DNA of 49,607 nt from Haloarcula amylolytica JCM 13557 (GTDB taxonomy: Archaea > Halobacteriota > Halobacteria > Halobacteriales > Haloarculaceae): assembly GCF_000336615.1 (NCBI RefSeq), contig NZ_AOLW01000024.1:22836-72442 (forward strand), read 5' to 3'. The notes beneath the pieces were generated by a model. The model had not been told where the DNA came from. It saw nothing but the letters and a program-made list of their open reading frames with translations, and did not search any database. Position numbers and translations under genes: made by a program. Shown one piece after another: positions 35,377-43,718 of the stretch (position 1 is its first letter; each line of letters opens with the position of its first letter).

Positions 35377-36687
35377 ATGCACGTCGATATCGGAGCCGCG
35401 CTTGCCAGTGCCGCCGACCCGGGCGTCGAGCGAGCGACGCTGGACGACCTGGACGAGCGGGTGGCCGCGGCCCACGAGCGAATCGAGCAGGGACGGGACG
35501 ACGGCGAGTTCGGCTACGCGTCGCTGAACCTCCCCGAAGCAACCGACGCCGAGACCATCCGCGACGCCGTCGCGCCGGTCGCCGACGCCGACTCGGTCAT
35601 CACCGTCGGGATCGGTGGCTCCGCGCTGGGGGCGAAAACAATCACGGAGGCGCTGGCCGAGGACCCGGACAGCCACGTCGTCCTGGACAACGTCGACCCG
35701 GAGCACGTCCGGCGGACGCTCGACGGCCTCTCCCTCGCCGACACAGCCATCAACGTCGTCTCGCGTTCTGGGACGACGGCGGAGACGCTGGCGAACTTCC
35801 TCGTCGTCCGCGAGGCCTACGAGGACCGCGGCGTCGACTGGACCGAGCGCATCGTCGTCACCACGGGCGAGTCCGGCCCGCTCCGGGCGCTCGCCGACCA
35901 GCACGACCTGCCGACGCTGCCGGTACCCGAGGGCGTCCCCGGGCGTTTCAGTGCCCTCTCGGCGGTCGGGCTCGTCCCGCCGGCGATTCTCGGTATCGAC
36001 ATTGAAGGGCTGCTTACCGGCGGCCAGACAGCGGCTGACGACCTCGCGCCGTCGCTGTACGACTCGCCGGCCTATGCCTACGGCGCGATGGCCTACGCAC
36101 TCGAAGAGGAGGGCGCGACGGTCAACGCCGTCATGCCCTACGCCGAGCGCCTGGAGTCCTTCGGCGAGTGGTTCGCACAGCTCTGGGCCGAGAGCCTGGG
36201 CAAGGACGGGCGGGGCCAGACACCGGCGCGTGCACTGGGCGCGACCGACCAGCACTCCCAGCTCCAGCTGTACCGCGCCGGCCACCGCGACAAGGTCATC
36301 ACGTTCGTCCGGCCGCGCGAACGCGCCGACGTGGCGATTCCCGATCCGGACCACGAGGACCTGTCGTATCTCGCCGGCACCGACCTCGGCGGCCTCATCG
36401 ACGCCGAGTACGAGGCCACGGTAGCGAGCTTGCCGGCGGCTGACCGGCCGGCGCTGGAAGTTGAGATCGACCGCCTCGACGCCGAGAACTTGGGGGAACT
36501 GCTGTACGCGATGGAGGCGGCCTGCGTCCTCGTCGGCGAACTCGCGGAGGTTGAGACGTTCACCCAGCCTGCCGTCGAGTGGGGCAAGAACGCCACGCGG
36601 GCGCTCATCCGCGGCGAGTCGACGGACGAGACGGCGGTTATCGACGAGCGCGAGCGGCTGCGGATCGGCGAAACGGAGTCCCTTTAG
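35377..36687 (+). CDS. pgi: Glucose-6-phosphate isomerase
   Basis: A 436-residue cytoplasmic enzyme that interconverts glucose-6-phosphate and fructose-6-phosphate. Two SIS-type halves are visible: VGIGGSALGAKTITEAL near residue 77 and VVSRSGTTAETLANFLV near 128. The signatures VPGRFSALSAVGLVPPAI and the LGATDQHSQLQLYRAG segment near 287 (with H292) follow, and the C-terminal VEWGKNATRALI holds the catalytic lysine. I chose the ATG at 35377, with TTTGTAC at about 35349-35355 as a TATA-like box; an open frame reaching to 34405 is an antisense shadow. Its product, fructose-6-phosphate, feeds GlmS. Confidence 0.95.
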   Translation: MHVDIGAALASAADPGVERATLDDLDERVAAAHERIEQGRDDGEFGYASLNLPEATDAETIRDAVAPVADADSVITVGIGGSALGAKTITEALAEDPDSHVVLDNVDPEHVRRTLDGLSLADTAINVVSRSGTTAETLANFLVVREAYEDRGVDWTERIVVTTGESGPLRALADQHDLPTLPVPEGVPGRFSALSAVGLVPPAILGIDIEGLLTGGQTAADDLAPSLYDSPAYAYGAMAYALEEEGATVNAVMPYAERLESFGEWFAQLWAESLGKDGRGQTPARALGATDQHSQLQLYRAGHRDKVITFVRPRERADVAIPDPDHEDLSYLAGTDLGGLIDAEYEATVASLPAADRPALEVEIDRLDAENLGELLYAMEAACVLVGELAEVETFTQPAVEWGKNATRALIRGESTDETAVIDERERLRIGETESL

Positions 36688-36710
36688 GCCGGCGCAACGG
36701 ACTGCCGATA

Positions 36711-37853
36711 ATGGACGACACTGCCGCGAACTGGGGTGTTCTCGCCGCTGGCCTCGGTCTCGTCGTACTCGTCGCCACCGAAACCGGCGTCGTTAGCTGG
36801 ATGACACCGGCGACGACGGCCGGTCCGGTCACCGCTCGCCAGGTCACCGCCGCCGGCTTCGTCGTCGCCGCGCTCGCCTTCTCACTTGTCCGTCACGGCG
36901 CACTCGACCGTCGTCAGGCAGGTCTGGGCGCGACAGGCGCAAGCGTCATCGCAACGCTCGCGACGCTCGTCGCCTTCTTCGGGCCGGAGTTCCGTCCCGG
37001 CGTCGAGGCGACTGTCGGAATCGCCGTGTATCTCGCGGTGCTGGCCGGCGGCGTGACGATTGCGCTGGGCTGGGCGCTGGCGGCCGACGTGGCAAACGAC
37101 CGGCTGTACACGGTCGCCAGAGCGCTCTCGGTCGCGACGGGAATCGGGCTGGCCGGCTTCCTCGTGGGCACGCTGTTCGCCCAGTTCGTCGTGCTCGGAG
37201 CCGCGGCCGCAGGGCTTGTCAGCGCCGCGGCGCTCGACGGCGGGACTGTCACCGGACCGATGTACATCACGCTCACTATCGGTATCGGCGTCGGCTTCGT
37301 CGGTTTCGGGGCGGCCGTCGCCAACCGGCTAGACCGGACCTGGGCTGATCTCGATTTGCGGCGACCCGGTCTCCGTGATATCGGCTACAGCGTCGGCGGC
37401 GTCGCCGTCCTCATGGTCGCGCTGTTTGGCTTCAGTTACCTCATCCAGGCGCTTGGACTCGAAGCGGCCCGAAGCAGCGTCGAAGAGCTAGCCAACAGAG
37501 ACCCCTCGTTCCTGCTCGTGATGGTCCCATTGGCGTTTCTCACTATCGCGCCGAGCGAGGAGTTCATCTACCGAAACATCATCCAGAAGTACCTCTACGA
37601 CGATTTCAGTGATCTGCAGGCGATTATACTCACGAGCGCCGTCTTCGGCGTCGTCCACTTCGGGCAGTACAGTACTGGGACGCCGACACAGACCGTCCTC
37701 TCGCTGTTACTGGTGTTCGTCCTGTCGACGCTGCTGGGCCTGAGCTATCTCAAGACCGAGAACCTGCTCGTCCCCATCTTTATTCACGGGGCGTTCAATG
37801 CCATCCAGTTTCTCACATTGTACATCGAGATTACAGGAAATCCGGCAGTTTGA
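36711..37853 (+). CDS. CPBP-family intramembrane metalloprotease
   Basis: A 380-residue membrane protein with about ten helices and a C-terminal CPBP (Abi/Rce1-like) domain. The catalytic motifs are SEEFIYRNII near residues 283-292 (Glu-Glu-x3-Arg), VVHFGQY (His) near 322 and HGAFNAIQF (His/Asn) near 359. It should cut a membrane substrate or a prenylated peptide, but the target is unknown. The start at 36711 has a TATA-like CTTTAGG at 36682-36688 overlapping the pgi stop codon, giving a leaderless transcript. It is the next gene after pgi, 23 bp away. Confidence 0.85.
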   Translation: MDDTAANWGVLAAGLGLVVLVATETGVVSWMTPATTAGPVTARQVTAAGFVVAALAFSLVRHGALDRRQAGLGATGASVIATLATLVAFFGPEFRPGVEATVGIAVYLAVLAGGVTIALGWALAADVANDRLYTVARALSVATGIGLAGFLVGTLFAQFVVLGAAAAGLVSAAALDGGTVTGPMYITLTIGIGVGFVGFGAAVANRLDRTWADLDLRRPGLRDIGYSVGGVAVLMVALFGFSYLIQALGLEAARSSVEELANRDPSFLLVMVPLAFLTIAPSEEFIYRNIIQKYLYDDFSDLQAIILTSAVFGVVHFGQYSTGTPTQTVLSLLLVFVLSTLLGLSYLKTENLLVPIFIHGAFNAIQFLTLYIEITGNPAV

Positions 37854-37909
37854 GGCGTCTGACTGCTGTCTGACGGGTGTTTATGCGAACTACCGTTGTA
37901 GGCGATGGC

Positions 37910-38056
37910 ATGACTCGGCGGTTCACCATCGTCTGTGATGACGACCAAGCGCGGATCATCGAAACGCTTGCGCGGCGCTACGGCATCACAGAGGAGGAAG
38001 TGCTTTCGCAGTTGGTCGAGCTCGGACTCGAAGCCCGGGACGAACAAACCGTCTAA
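37910..38056 (+). CDS. Small ribbon-helix-helix-like protein
   Basis: A 48-residue protein with the layout of a CopG/MetJ ribbon-helix-helix: a short strand RRFTIVCDD, then helix DQARIIETLARRYG, a turn and helix TEEEVLSQLVELGLEARDEQ. The strand-helix-helix pattern suggests a small DNA-binding dimer, although its acidity is unusual. TTTATG at 37881-37885 is a TATA-like box 27 bp before this ATG; an alternative ATG at 37883 lies in that box. Its stop codon overlaps that of the convergent nob1 gene (CTAA, 38053-38056). It is real in my view because composition, promoter and fold agree. Confidence 0.6.
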   Translation: MTRRFTIVCDDDQARIIETLARRYGITEEEVLSQLVELGLEARDEQTV

Positions 38057-38511
38057 GCCGGGTTCTTCCGCGATAGCGAGCTGCCACAGATGGGACAGCG
38101 GTCGCGGTTCTCGTCGAACTCACGGCCGCAGCCGGCACACTGGAACAGCCACTCCCGCTGTTCGGAAATCCCTTCACGGGCGATGACTTCGACCGCCACG
38201 TCGAGTTTCTCCGCGACGTTCTGCATCGCGTAGTCGTCGGTGACGAGTCGGCTGTCGAGTTCGAACGCGGCCGCGATCAGCCGGATGTCGGTTTCCGAGA
38301 GTTCCGCGAGGTCACCGGTCTCGCTGGCGGCGCGTTCGATGCGCTCGACCGTGTTGTCCTCGGGGATGTGAAGGTGCATTCCCGAGCCTTCGAGGGCGTC
38401 GAAGCGATAGGCGGCCTCGTCCTCCAGTTCCTCTCTGACAAGCGGAATCGTCGCTATCTGCTCGTCAGTATGATACTCGTTGATAAATGCCGAGGAGTCA
38501 AGAACGTACAT
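38053..38511 (-). CDS. nob1: PIN-domain endonuclease with zinc ribbon (Nob1-like)
   Basis: A 152-residue protein with a PIN nuclease domain (1-115) and a C-terminal zinc ribbon (about 121-147). Acidic active-site residues are D5 in VLDSSAFI, E31-32 in the helix VREELEDEA, D78 in SETDIRLIAAA and D93-94 in LVTDDYAM. The ribbon is CAGCGREF...CPICGSS. This is the layout of archaeal Nob1, which cleaves the 3' end of 16S rRNA precursor in the 30S subunit. It is immediately downstream of the PRC-barrel gene with no gap, so both are likely cotranscribed. Its stop overlaps that of the small plus-strand gene. Confidence 0.92.
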   Translation of the reverse strand: MYVLDSSAFINEYHTDEQIATIPLVREELEDEAAYRFDALEGSGMHLHIPEDNTVERIERAASETGDLAELSETDIRLIAAAFELDSRLVTDDYAMQNVAEKLDVAVEVIAREGISEQREWLFQCAGCGREFDENRDRCPICGSSLSRKNPA

Positions 38512-38751
38512 CTAGCGTTTGACGATCATATGGTCTTTCACCGCCTTGACCCGCTCAACTGGGACAAGCAGGCGGCCCTGGTCACTGTACTCGAAGTTCG
38601 TGTTGCGGAGCGACTCCGCAGGGTCGATGACGAGATTGTGCAGCGCGCCCGAGGAAAAGTCCATCGTGATGTTGTAGAGACTGCCGATCTCCGCGCCGTC
38701 AGTCCCCATCACGTCTTTCCCCGACAGGTTTTCTGCGAGTATTGCAGCCAT
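38512..38751 (-). CDS. PRC-barrel domain protein
   Basis: A 79-residue single-domain protein with the PRC-barrel pattern: AENLSGKDVMGTDGAEIGSL, a strand LHNLVIDPAE and LVPVERVKAVKDHMIVKR. Such small archaeal PRC proteins are linked to RNA processing and cell division. In Haloferax, PRC-barrel CdpB proteins connect to FtsZ; this one is of the same short type and may be one of these. It is directly followed by nob1, so its stop and the nob1 start are adjacent. The precise role is not established. Confidence 0.85.
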   Translation of the reverse strand: MAAILAENLSGKDVMGTDGAEIGSLYNITMDFSSGALHNLVIDPAESLRNTNFEYSDQGRLLVPVERVKAVKDHMIVKR

Positions 38752-38929
38752 ACCCCCTTGTTCCGAACGAGGTTACATAAACGCCACGGGGATGTCCGAC
38801 AGGTGAGCTGCGATGTGGACCGATGGATACCGGTATCGGCGGCCATGGTGCCGTCTTCGACCTTCCGACGCGCCCCGGAACATCTACAGCGAGCCACAAC
38901 CCTATGCGAGAGGCGGCCGACGGGTACGC

Positions 38930-39463
38930 ATGGACAGTAACAGGCGTCAGTTTCTCGGGGGCCTCGCGGCCGCCGTCATCGGGGCCGTGGCAGGCTGTAG
39001 TAGCGGCGGCGACGGAACACCGTCACCGACAGCCACCGCCACACAAGCGCCGACTCGAACCGCGACGGCAACTGAAACGGCGACACCGACGCCGACTGAG
39101 TCGCCGACACCGACTGCCACGGCCGCCCCGACCGAGACAGCGACGCCCACGCCGACCGGAACGCCGGTGGACGCCGACCAGGAGGTCGCCGTCGCGCCGG
39201 GAAGCTTCAGTTTCGACCCGGAAACCTTCGAGGTCCCCGTCGGTAGCACCGTGCTGTGGGTCTGGAAGGCCGGCGGCCACAACGTCAAGCCGACCGCGAC
39301 GCCGGAAGACAGCGACTGGTCGGGGACGCCCGGCGACGATGGGACGACGTACAGTTCGGGCTACGAGTACGCCTACACGTTCGAGGTCCCCGGCGAGTAC
39401 GAGTACCACTGCGTCCCCCACCAGAGCGTCGGCATGACGGGGTCGTTCACTGTAACCGAGTGA
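38930..39463 (+). CDS. Halocyanin-type blue copper lipoprotein
   Basis: A 177-residue exported copper protein that carries electrons at the outer membrane face. A twin-arginine signal (NRRQFLGGLAAA) is followed by a lipobox AGC near residue 22. A Thr/Pro-rich linker (30-80) follows, with repeats such as TATPTPTE. The cupredoxin domain (85-177) has the ligands His in AGGHNVKP, Cys in YEYHCVPHQ, His three residues later and Met in SVGMTG. I chose the ATG at 38930; an upstream frame from 38813 adds non-signal sequence. The partner oxidoreductase is not in this window. Confidence 0.93.
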   Translation: MDSNRRQFLGGLAAAVIGAVAGCSSGGDGTPSPTATATQAPTRTATATETATPTPTESPTPTATAAPTETATPTPTGTPVDADQEVAVAPGSFSFDPETFEVPVGSTVLWVWKAGGHNVKPTATPEDSDWSGTPGDDGTTYSSGYEYAYTFEVPGEYEYHCVPHQSVGMTGSFTVTE

Positions 39464-39557
39464 CGCCCGCTTAGCCCCACGTTCGGTCGCGCGCGTCTGA
39501 TGACGACGAACTTAACTGCCACCGACGACTCGGTTCTGACAACTTCTGGAGCCATCT

Positions 39558-41363
39558 ATGTCTGACACGGACCCCACCACAGCCACCGACGACACCCTGC
39601 GGACGCCCATCGTCGCCGTTCTGGGCCACGTCGACCACGGGAAGACGAGCCTGCTCGACAAGATCCGCGGCTCGGCCGTCACCGCCGGCGAATCGGGCGC
39701 GATTACCCAGCACATCGGCGCGACGGCAGTCCCACTGGACGTGATTTCCGAGATCGCCGGCGACCTCGTCGACCCGACTGACTTCGACCTGCCCGGCCTG
39801 CTGTTCATCGACACACCGGGGCACCACTCCTTCTCGACGCTTCGCTCTCGGGGCGGCGCGCTCGCCGACATCGCCATCCTTGTCGTCGATGTCAACGACG
39901 GCTTCCAGCCCCAGACGCTGGAGGCCATCGACATCCTCAAGCGCACACAGACGCCGTTCATCGTCGCCGCGAACAAGATCGACACTGTCCCCGGTTGGAA
40001 TCCCAACGAGGGACAGCCGGTCCAGCAGACGATGGACGCCCAGTCCGACCGCGTCCAGTCCGACCTGAACGAGAAGCTCTACGAGATCATCGGCGAACTC
40101 TCGGACAACGGCTTCTCGGCGGACATGTACTGGCGCGTCCAGAACTTCCAGGCTAACATCGGCGTCGTGCCGGTCTCGGCCGAAACGAGCGAGGGCATCC
40201 CTGACCTGCTGACGGTGATGATGGGACTGTCCCAGCGGTACATGAAAGAGGAGATGGAGATCGACACCAGCGGTCCCGGTGTCGGGACCGTCCTCGAAGT
40301 GAAAGACACCCAGGGCTTTGGAACGACGCTCGACGCTATCATCTACGACGGGACCATCCGCAACGACGACACCATCGTCGTCGGCGGTCTGCAGGGCCCC
40401 ATCGTCACTGATGTCCGCGCGCTGCTTCGGCCGCGCCCGCTCGAAGAGATCCGGACAGAGCAGGAGTTCGAGCAGGTCGAGCAGGTCGCCGCCGCCGACG
40501 GTGTCAAGATCGCCGCGCCGGACCTCGGCGACGCGATGGCCGGCGCGCCGATCCGCGTCATCCGCGACCGCGACCGCAGCGAGGTCATCGCCGAAGTCGA
40601 GGAGGAACTCGCCGAAATCGAGGTGACCACGAAAGAAGAAGGCGTCGTCATCAAGGCCGACACCCTCGGCTCGCTGGAAGCCCTTTCGAGCACGCTCGAA
40701 GAGGAAGAGATCCCGGTTATGCGCGCCGAGGTCGGCGCGGTCGCCCCGCGGGACGTGCGAGTCGCCGAAACGGCCGGCGAGCCGACCAACCAGGCGATTC
40801 TCGCCTTCAGCGTCGAGGTCCTCGACGACGCGCGAGACCTCGCCGAACAGGAGGACGTGGAGCTGTTCGAGGACGACGTCATCTACCAGCTCGTCGAGTC
40901 CTACGACGACCACGTCACCGCCATCGAGGAGGCCCAGCAGGAGCAGATTCTGGAGAACATCACCCGACCCGCGAAGTTCCGGATTCTGCAGGACCACACG
41001 TTCCGCCAGTCAGACCCCGCCGTCGTCGGCGTCGAAATCCTCTCCGGTGAACTCCGCCGGAACGTCAACGTCGTCAGATGGGAGAACGGCGAGGCAAACC
41101 GCGTCGGGACCCTCAAGACGATCCAGGACGAGGGCGAGGACGTGGACTCCGCCCGCGCCGGCGAGCGTATGGCCGTCTCGATCCAGGGGCCGACCGTCGG
41201 CCGCCAGATCGAGGAAGGCGACGACCTCTGGGTCGAAATCCCCGAAAAGCACGCGAAGATTCTGGAACAGGAACTCAAGGAGGACATCTCCGTCGACGAG
41301 CGCGAGGCGCTGTCGATGTATCTGGAGAAACACCGGAACCGGGACCCCTTCTGGGGGAAGTAG
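39558..41363 (+). CDS. infB: Translation initiation factor IF-2 (aIF5B)
   Basis: A 601-residue GTPase that aids subunit joining and initiator-tRNA positioning. The G motifs are [13 protein letters not shown] (G1), [12 protein letters not shown] (G3) and NKID (G4) with SAE (G5). The effector segment is [13 protein letters not shown]. After the G domain come domain II, a long helical connector and domain III/IV with [16 protein letters not shown] and the C-terminal IDP, ending [14 protein letters not shown]. The length matches archaeal aIF5B. It is the last core gene before an AT-richer island. Confidence 0.97.
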   Translation: MSDTDPTTATDDTLRTPIVAVLGHVDHGKTSLLDKIRGSAVTAGESGAITQHIGATAVPLDVISEIAGDLVDPTDFDLPGLLFIDTPGHHSFSTLRSRGGALADIAILVVDVNDGFQPQTLEAIDILKRTQTPFIVAANKIDTVPGWNPNEGQPVQQTMDAQSDRVQSDLNEKLYEIIGELSDNGFSADMYWRVQNFQANIGVVPVSAETSEGIPDLLTVMMGLSQRYMKEEMEIDTSGPGVGTVLEVKDTQGFGTTLDAIIYDGTIRNDDTIVVGGLQGPIVTDVRALLRPRPLEEIRTEQEFEQVEQVAAADGVKIAAPDLGDAMAGAPIRVIRDRDRSEVIAEVEEELAEIEVTTKEEGVVIKADTLGSLEALSSTLEEEEIPVMRAEVGAVAPRDVRVAETAGEPTNQAILAFSVEVLDDARDLAEQEDVELFEDDVIYQLVESYDDHVTAIEEAQQEQILENITRPAKFRILQDHTFRQSDPAVVGVEILSGELRRNVNVVRWENGEANRVGTLKTIQDEGEDVDSARAGERMAVSIQGPTVGRQIEEGDDLWVEIPEKHAKILEQELKEDISVDEREALSMYLEKHRNRDPFWGK

Positions 41364-41679
41364 GCGTTTTGTGTAGCCATCTGTTTACACAGATTCAATG
41401 GCAGTAACCGACACTCGGGGTCAACCCCGCCGAACCACTCTGCTAATCTGATAGGTGGCCGATTCGCTACTGTTCCCGCGCTTCGCTCGAACACGACCGT
41501 CACCACCCGCTACCCCGCCCCGTCAAGATTACAGGGCGGACGGGTCCCTACCTGCGTAGGTGTAGGGGTGGGTGAGCGCGGAGGATCCGTCGTAATATCG
41601 CTCTATTGACGTCCCTGTTGTAGATGAGACTATCTATCAATCCGATAGAAAAATTAGCCTTGGATGAACAGTCCAATCT
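41364..41679. other. Transition into the AT-rich island, with hairpin
   Basis: No frame looks coding. The first part (to about 41575) is GC-rich and includes nested repeats: CCTAC-CTGC-GTAGG, inside the longer CCCTAC...GTAGGG, and a CCGCCC/GGGCGG pair just before it. They could be the remnant of a transposon end. From about 41595 the DNA becomes AT-rich, marking the island boundary. GAAAAATTAG near 41646-41655 is a TATA-like box about 27 bp before the gene at 41680. Confidence 0.45.
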
Positions 41680-42219
41680 ATGCCTATCACTTCGATGGAC
41701 GGTCTCCCGCAAGATGTTCAAGATCAGGAGAGTTCTACGTTCGATTTTGGTAAAGTGAGATCTATACTGATAGCGGGATATTATCGTGGTCCAGCAGTTC
41801 ATAAGGACGATTCCAAAGCGGGCATGAGAGCAAGCGCTCTGAGGGGCGACCCAGGGAATTGGAGAAAAAGTATCCTCAGGAAAGCTACAGATACGGATTT
41901 GCTCAAAGAGACTCCAAAAGGGTATTCCACAACACCACGAGGGTACGACCTACTGGAACAGATGACCGTCTGTGATGATTGTGGGAATCAGCAAGAACCA
42001 TATGGTGCTGTAATTAGGACGGGGAAGTATCGGGGATACTATGCTGTAATTCCCCAATGCCCTCACTGCGACGATCCGCTTTCAGCAAGCAACGTAGAAA
42101 AACACGTTCGTGATGATGATGAGTTAGAGGAAGCAGTTGAAGTAATGGAATCCCACGATGTTGTTTGCTATTTAAACGGCAAGTCAATTGATCAGGTGAA
42201 GGAAGACCTTGGCCTATAG
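41680..42219 (+). CDS. Winged-helix and zinc-ribbon protein of the island, unknown
   Basis: A 179-residue protein. Residues about 20-90 read like a winged-helix: ILIAGYYRGPAVHKDDSKAG, then NWRKSILRKATDTDLLKETP and GYSTTPRGYDLLEQM. A zinc ribbon follows with CDDCGNQ and CPHCDDP (about 92-125), and an acidic helical end. Such plans occur in proviral and plasmid regulators in haloarchaea. GC content and codon use (AGG, AGA, ATA codons) are clearly different from core neighbours, indicating transfer. A second start, MDGLPQ at 41695, is possible. The target is unknown. Confidence 0.7.
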   Translation: MPITSMDGLPQDVQDQESSTFDFGKVRSILIAGYYRGPAVHKDDSKAGMRASALRGDPGNWRKSILRKATDTDLLKETPKGYSTTPRGYDLLEQMTVCDDCGNQQEPYGAVIRTGKYRGYYAVIPQCPHCDDPLSASNVEKHVRDDDELEEAVEVMESHDVVCYLNGKSIDQVKEDLGL

Positions 42220-42293
42220 AAGGCCGAAGGTGGAACAATTGTCATATCTTCAAGCCTGAAGGGCTGAAAAGGTGCCCGTGATGCAGGCTGGTT

Positions 42294-42473
42294 TTATCTG
42301 CGACCCATCGACTTCAGCCGAATCGCGGTGACGATGAGGCCTATCACGATGAAGAACACTCCCCATAGCCCCAAGTTTGCGTTGAGGTGTGGGGAGAGTT
42401 GGGGGCTTGCGACGTTCAGCACAAAGCCGAATATCAGAAAGCCCCCGCCGATTGCCAGCGCCTCCTCAGCCAT
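42294..42473 (-). CDS. Small two-helix membrane protein
   Basis: A 59-residue hydrophobic protein with two membrane helices (about 7-23 and 34-53) and a basic end (RLKSMGRR). ATG at 42473 is used; a GTG at 42482 would add three residues. It lies in the island between two winged-helix genes and on the opposite strand. No family is recognised. Small proteins of this kind are common in haloarchaeal mobile DNA. Confidence 0.5.
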   Translation of the reverse strand: MAEEALAIGGGFLIFGFVLNVASPQLSPHLNANLGLWGVFFIVIGLIVTAIRLKSMGRR

Positions 42474-42646
42474 GTTGGACACCCCGTGGGTGGTGGTTCG
42501 TCTGCGGTTCTCGCGCGGTCGGTCTGGTATGTGGTCGAATCATACCAGTTAGTCCCAGGCACCGAGTTGAGATTTAAGTAGGAGCGAATGTCCATGTTAG
42601 GACAGTAACTTGCCACTGGCCGCATGGGGACACCCCCTTGTCCTCG

Positions 42647-42669
42647 GGCGGACAGAGGCGATGTCCGCC
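42647..42669. promoter_or_regulatory. Inverted repeat upstream of the wHTH membrane protein
   Basis: Perfect 8-bp arms GGCGGACA and TGTCCGCC are 7 bp apart, and lie 16 bp before the ATG at 42686. The site could be an operator bound by the product itself, which has a winged helix, or a leader hairpin. It is a visible symmetry, with function inferred. Confidence 0.45.
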
Positions 42670-42685
42670 TAAAGACACCAGACAT

Positions 42686-43243
42686 ATGACAGAGTCAGAA
42701 ACGGAGAAGGAGGGCGATTCGCTCCCAGACCCCCATCTGAAGGAACAGGATAAGGGAATTATCGAAGCGTTCGCCCGAGAGGACCACAATGTGCTAACGA
42801 ATAGTGAGATCGCGGAACACGTTTCGGTTCATCCTCGAACGGTGCGCCGCCGCCTTGATGATCTTGCAGATGAGGGGATAATTGGAAAGCGAGTAGTCAG
42901 TGGTGTGAAATTGGCATGGCTTGAGGAGAACGTGAAAGAACCAATCACCGTTCAATATCCTCTCCTCAGATACGTACGGGATCATACCAGTATCCAGTTA
43001 TCCCTAATCGGGATAGCAGGGGGTATCGTCTCGGTCCTTATTCTTCTTGCCGCGGCAATTTCCTTAGGCTATGGTATCCCAATCTGGTTCATAAACCGTG
43101 AGCAGCTGCTCGTATACGGCGTCCTCGCAGCCGCCGTTTCGGCAATATTCCTTATTGTGGCCGTCATGTTCGCCGTTATTGAGTGGTTGCTACGATATTA
43201 CGAGGTCGACATTGAATCTCGAATAGAAAGGCTTAGAGACTGA
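42686..43243 (+). CDS. Winged-helix protein with two membrane helices
   Basis: A 185-residue protein. Residues about 18-85 are a winged-helix domain (DKGIIEAFAREDHNVLTNSE, then IAEHVSVHPRTVRRRLDDLA, DEGIIGKRVV). Two membrane helices (about 107-130 and 142-168) follow, and a charged end IESRIERLRD. This is a membrane-bound regulator or sensor layout common in haloarchaea. I chose the ATG at 42686 (MTESETEKEG); the upstream extension reads through the inverted repeat. No enzyme domain is seen. Role unknown; it may regulate its own promoter. Confidence 0.7.
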   Translation: MTESETEKEGDSLPDPHLKEQDKGIIEAFAREDHNVLTNSEIAEHVSVHPRTVRRRLDDLADEGIIGKRVVSGVKLAWLEENVKEPITVQYPLLRYVRDHTSIQLSLIGIAGGIVSVLILLAAAISLGYGIPIWFINREQLLVYGVLAAAVSAIFLIVAVMFAVIEWLLRYYEVDIESRIERLRD

Positions 43244-43361
43244 TCGACCTCGGTACTCTGATTCCTATCTCCTGTCACGGCCATGGCTTGCGCGCGTGGG
43301 CGGTCAAGAGGCGGAATATTATGTTAACTCTCGCGCTAACTCTCGATAGGGACCATGGCAC

Positions 43362-43649
43362 TCATTGACCCACCTCCCTCCAGTAGTGTGGAGCGTCAAA
43401 CCCGTGGGTCATCAACATCTGCACGTCGCTGTAATCGTCCTCGTAGTAGAGTTGAACGAGCGCCTTCCCTGCTTCAAGTTCAGACACACCCGCGTCATCT
43501 GCGACTTCAGCCGCCGTTGCTCCGAACTTCACGGCGATAGCGTCCCTGTCCGCCCCCTCGAAGCCTTCTTCCACCACGGGTAGTGCGCCGTATACATCGG
43601 GAAACACCTTGTTAGGGATACCACCCTGGGAAAGCATGGTGTCGTGCAT
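43362..43649 (-). CDS. Small acidic protein, unknown
   Basis: A 95-residue acidic, helical protein (MHDTMLSQGGIPNKVFPDVY, ending DAPHYWREVGQ). A segment AAEVADDAGVSELEAGKALV looks like a helix-turn-helix or a small helical bundle. A second start is MLSQ at 43637. Its GC content is higher than the DNA on both sides, in line with a separate origin. I do not recognise the family; related small proteins are likely in haloarchaeal plasmids and proviruses, but that is inference. Confidence 0.5.
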   Translation of the reverse strand: MHDTMLSQGGIPNKVFPDVYGALPVVEEGFEGADRDAIAVKFGATAAEVADDAGVSELEAGKALVQLYYEDDYSDVQMLMTHGFDAPHYWREVGQ

Positions 43650-43718
43650 GTTCTCAAGGCGGTCCTTCTAATCAATTTCGACCCGAAATGTAGGGTTTAC
43701 CCAGATAAACAGATTCAG

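Noticed and set aside
39471-40997. A 508-codon minus-strand frame opposite aIF5B
   Set aside because: It is a shadow of the aIF5B gene, produced by GC-rich third-position bias; no domain is recognisable in it.
42230-42245. A third copy of the R-M operator
   Set aside because: Only the central ACAATTGTC matches; the GAGAC/GTCTC arms are not complete.
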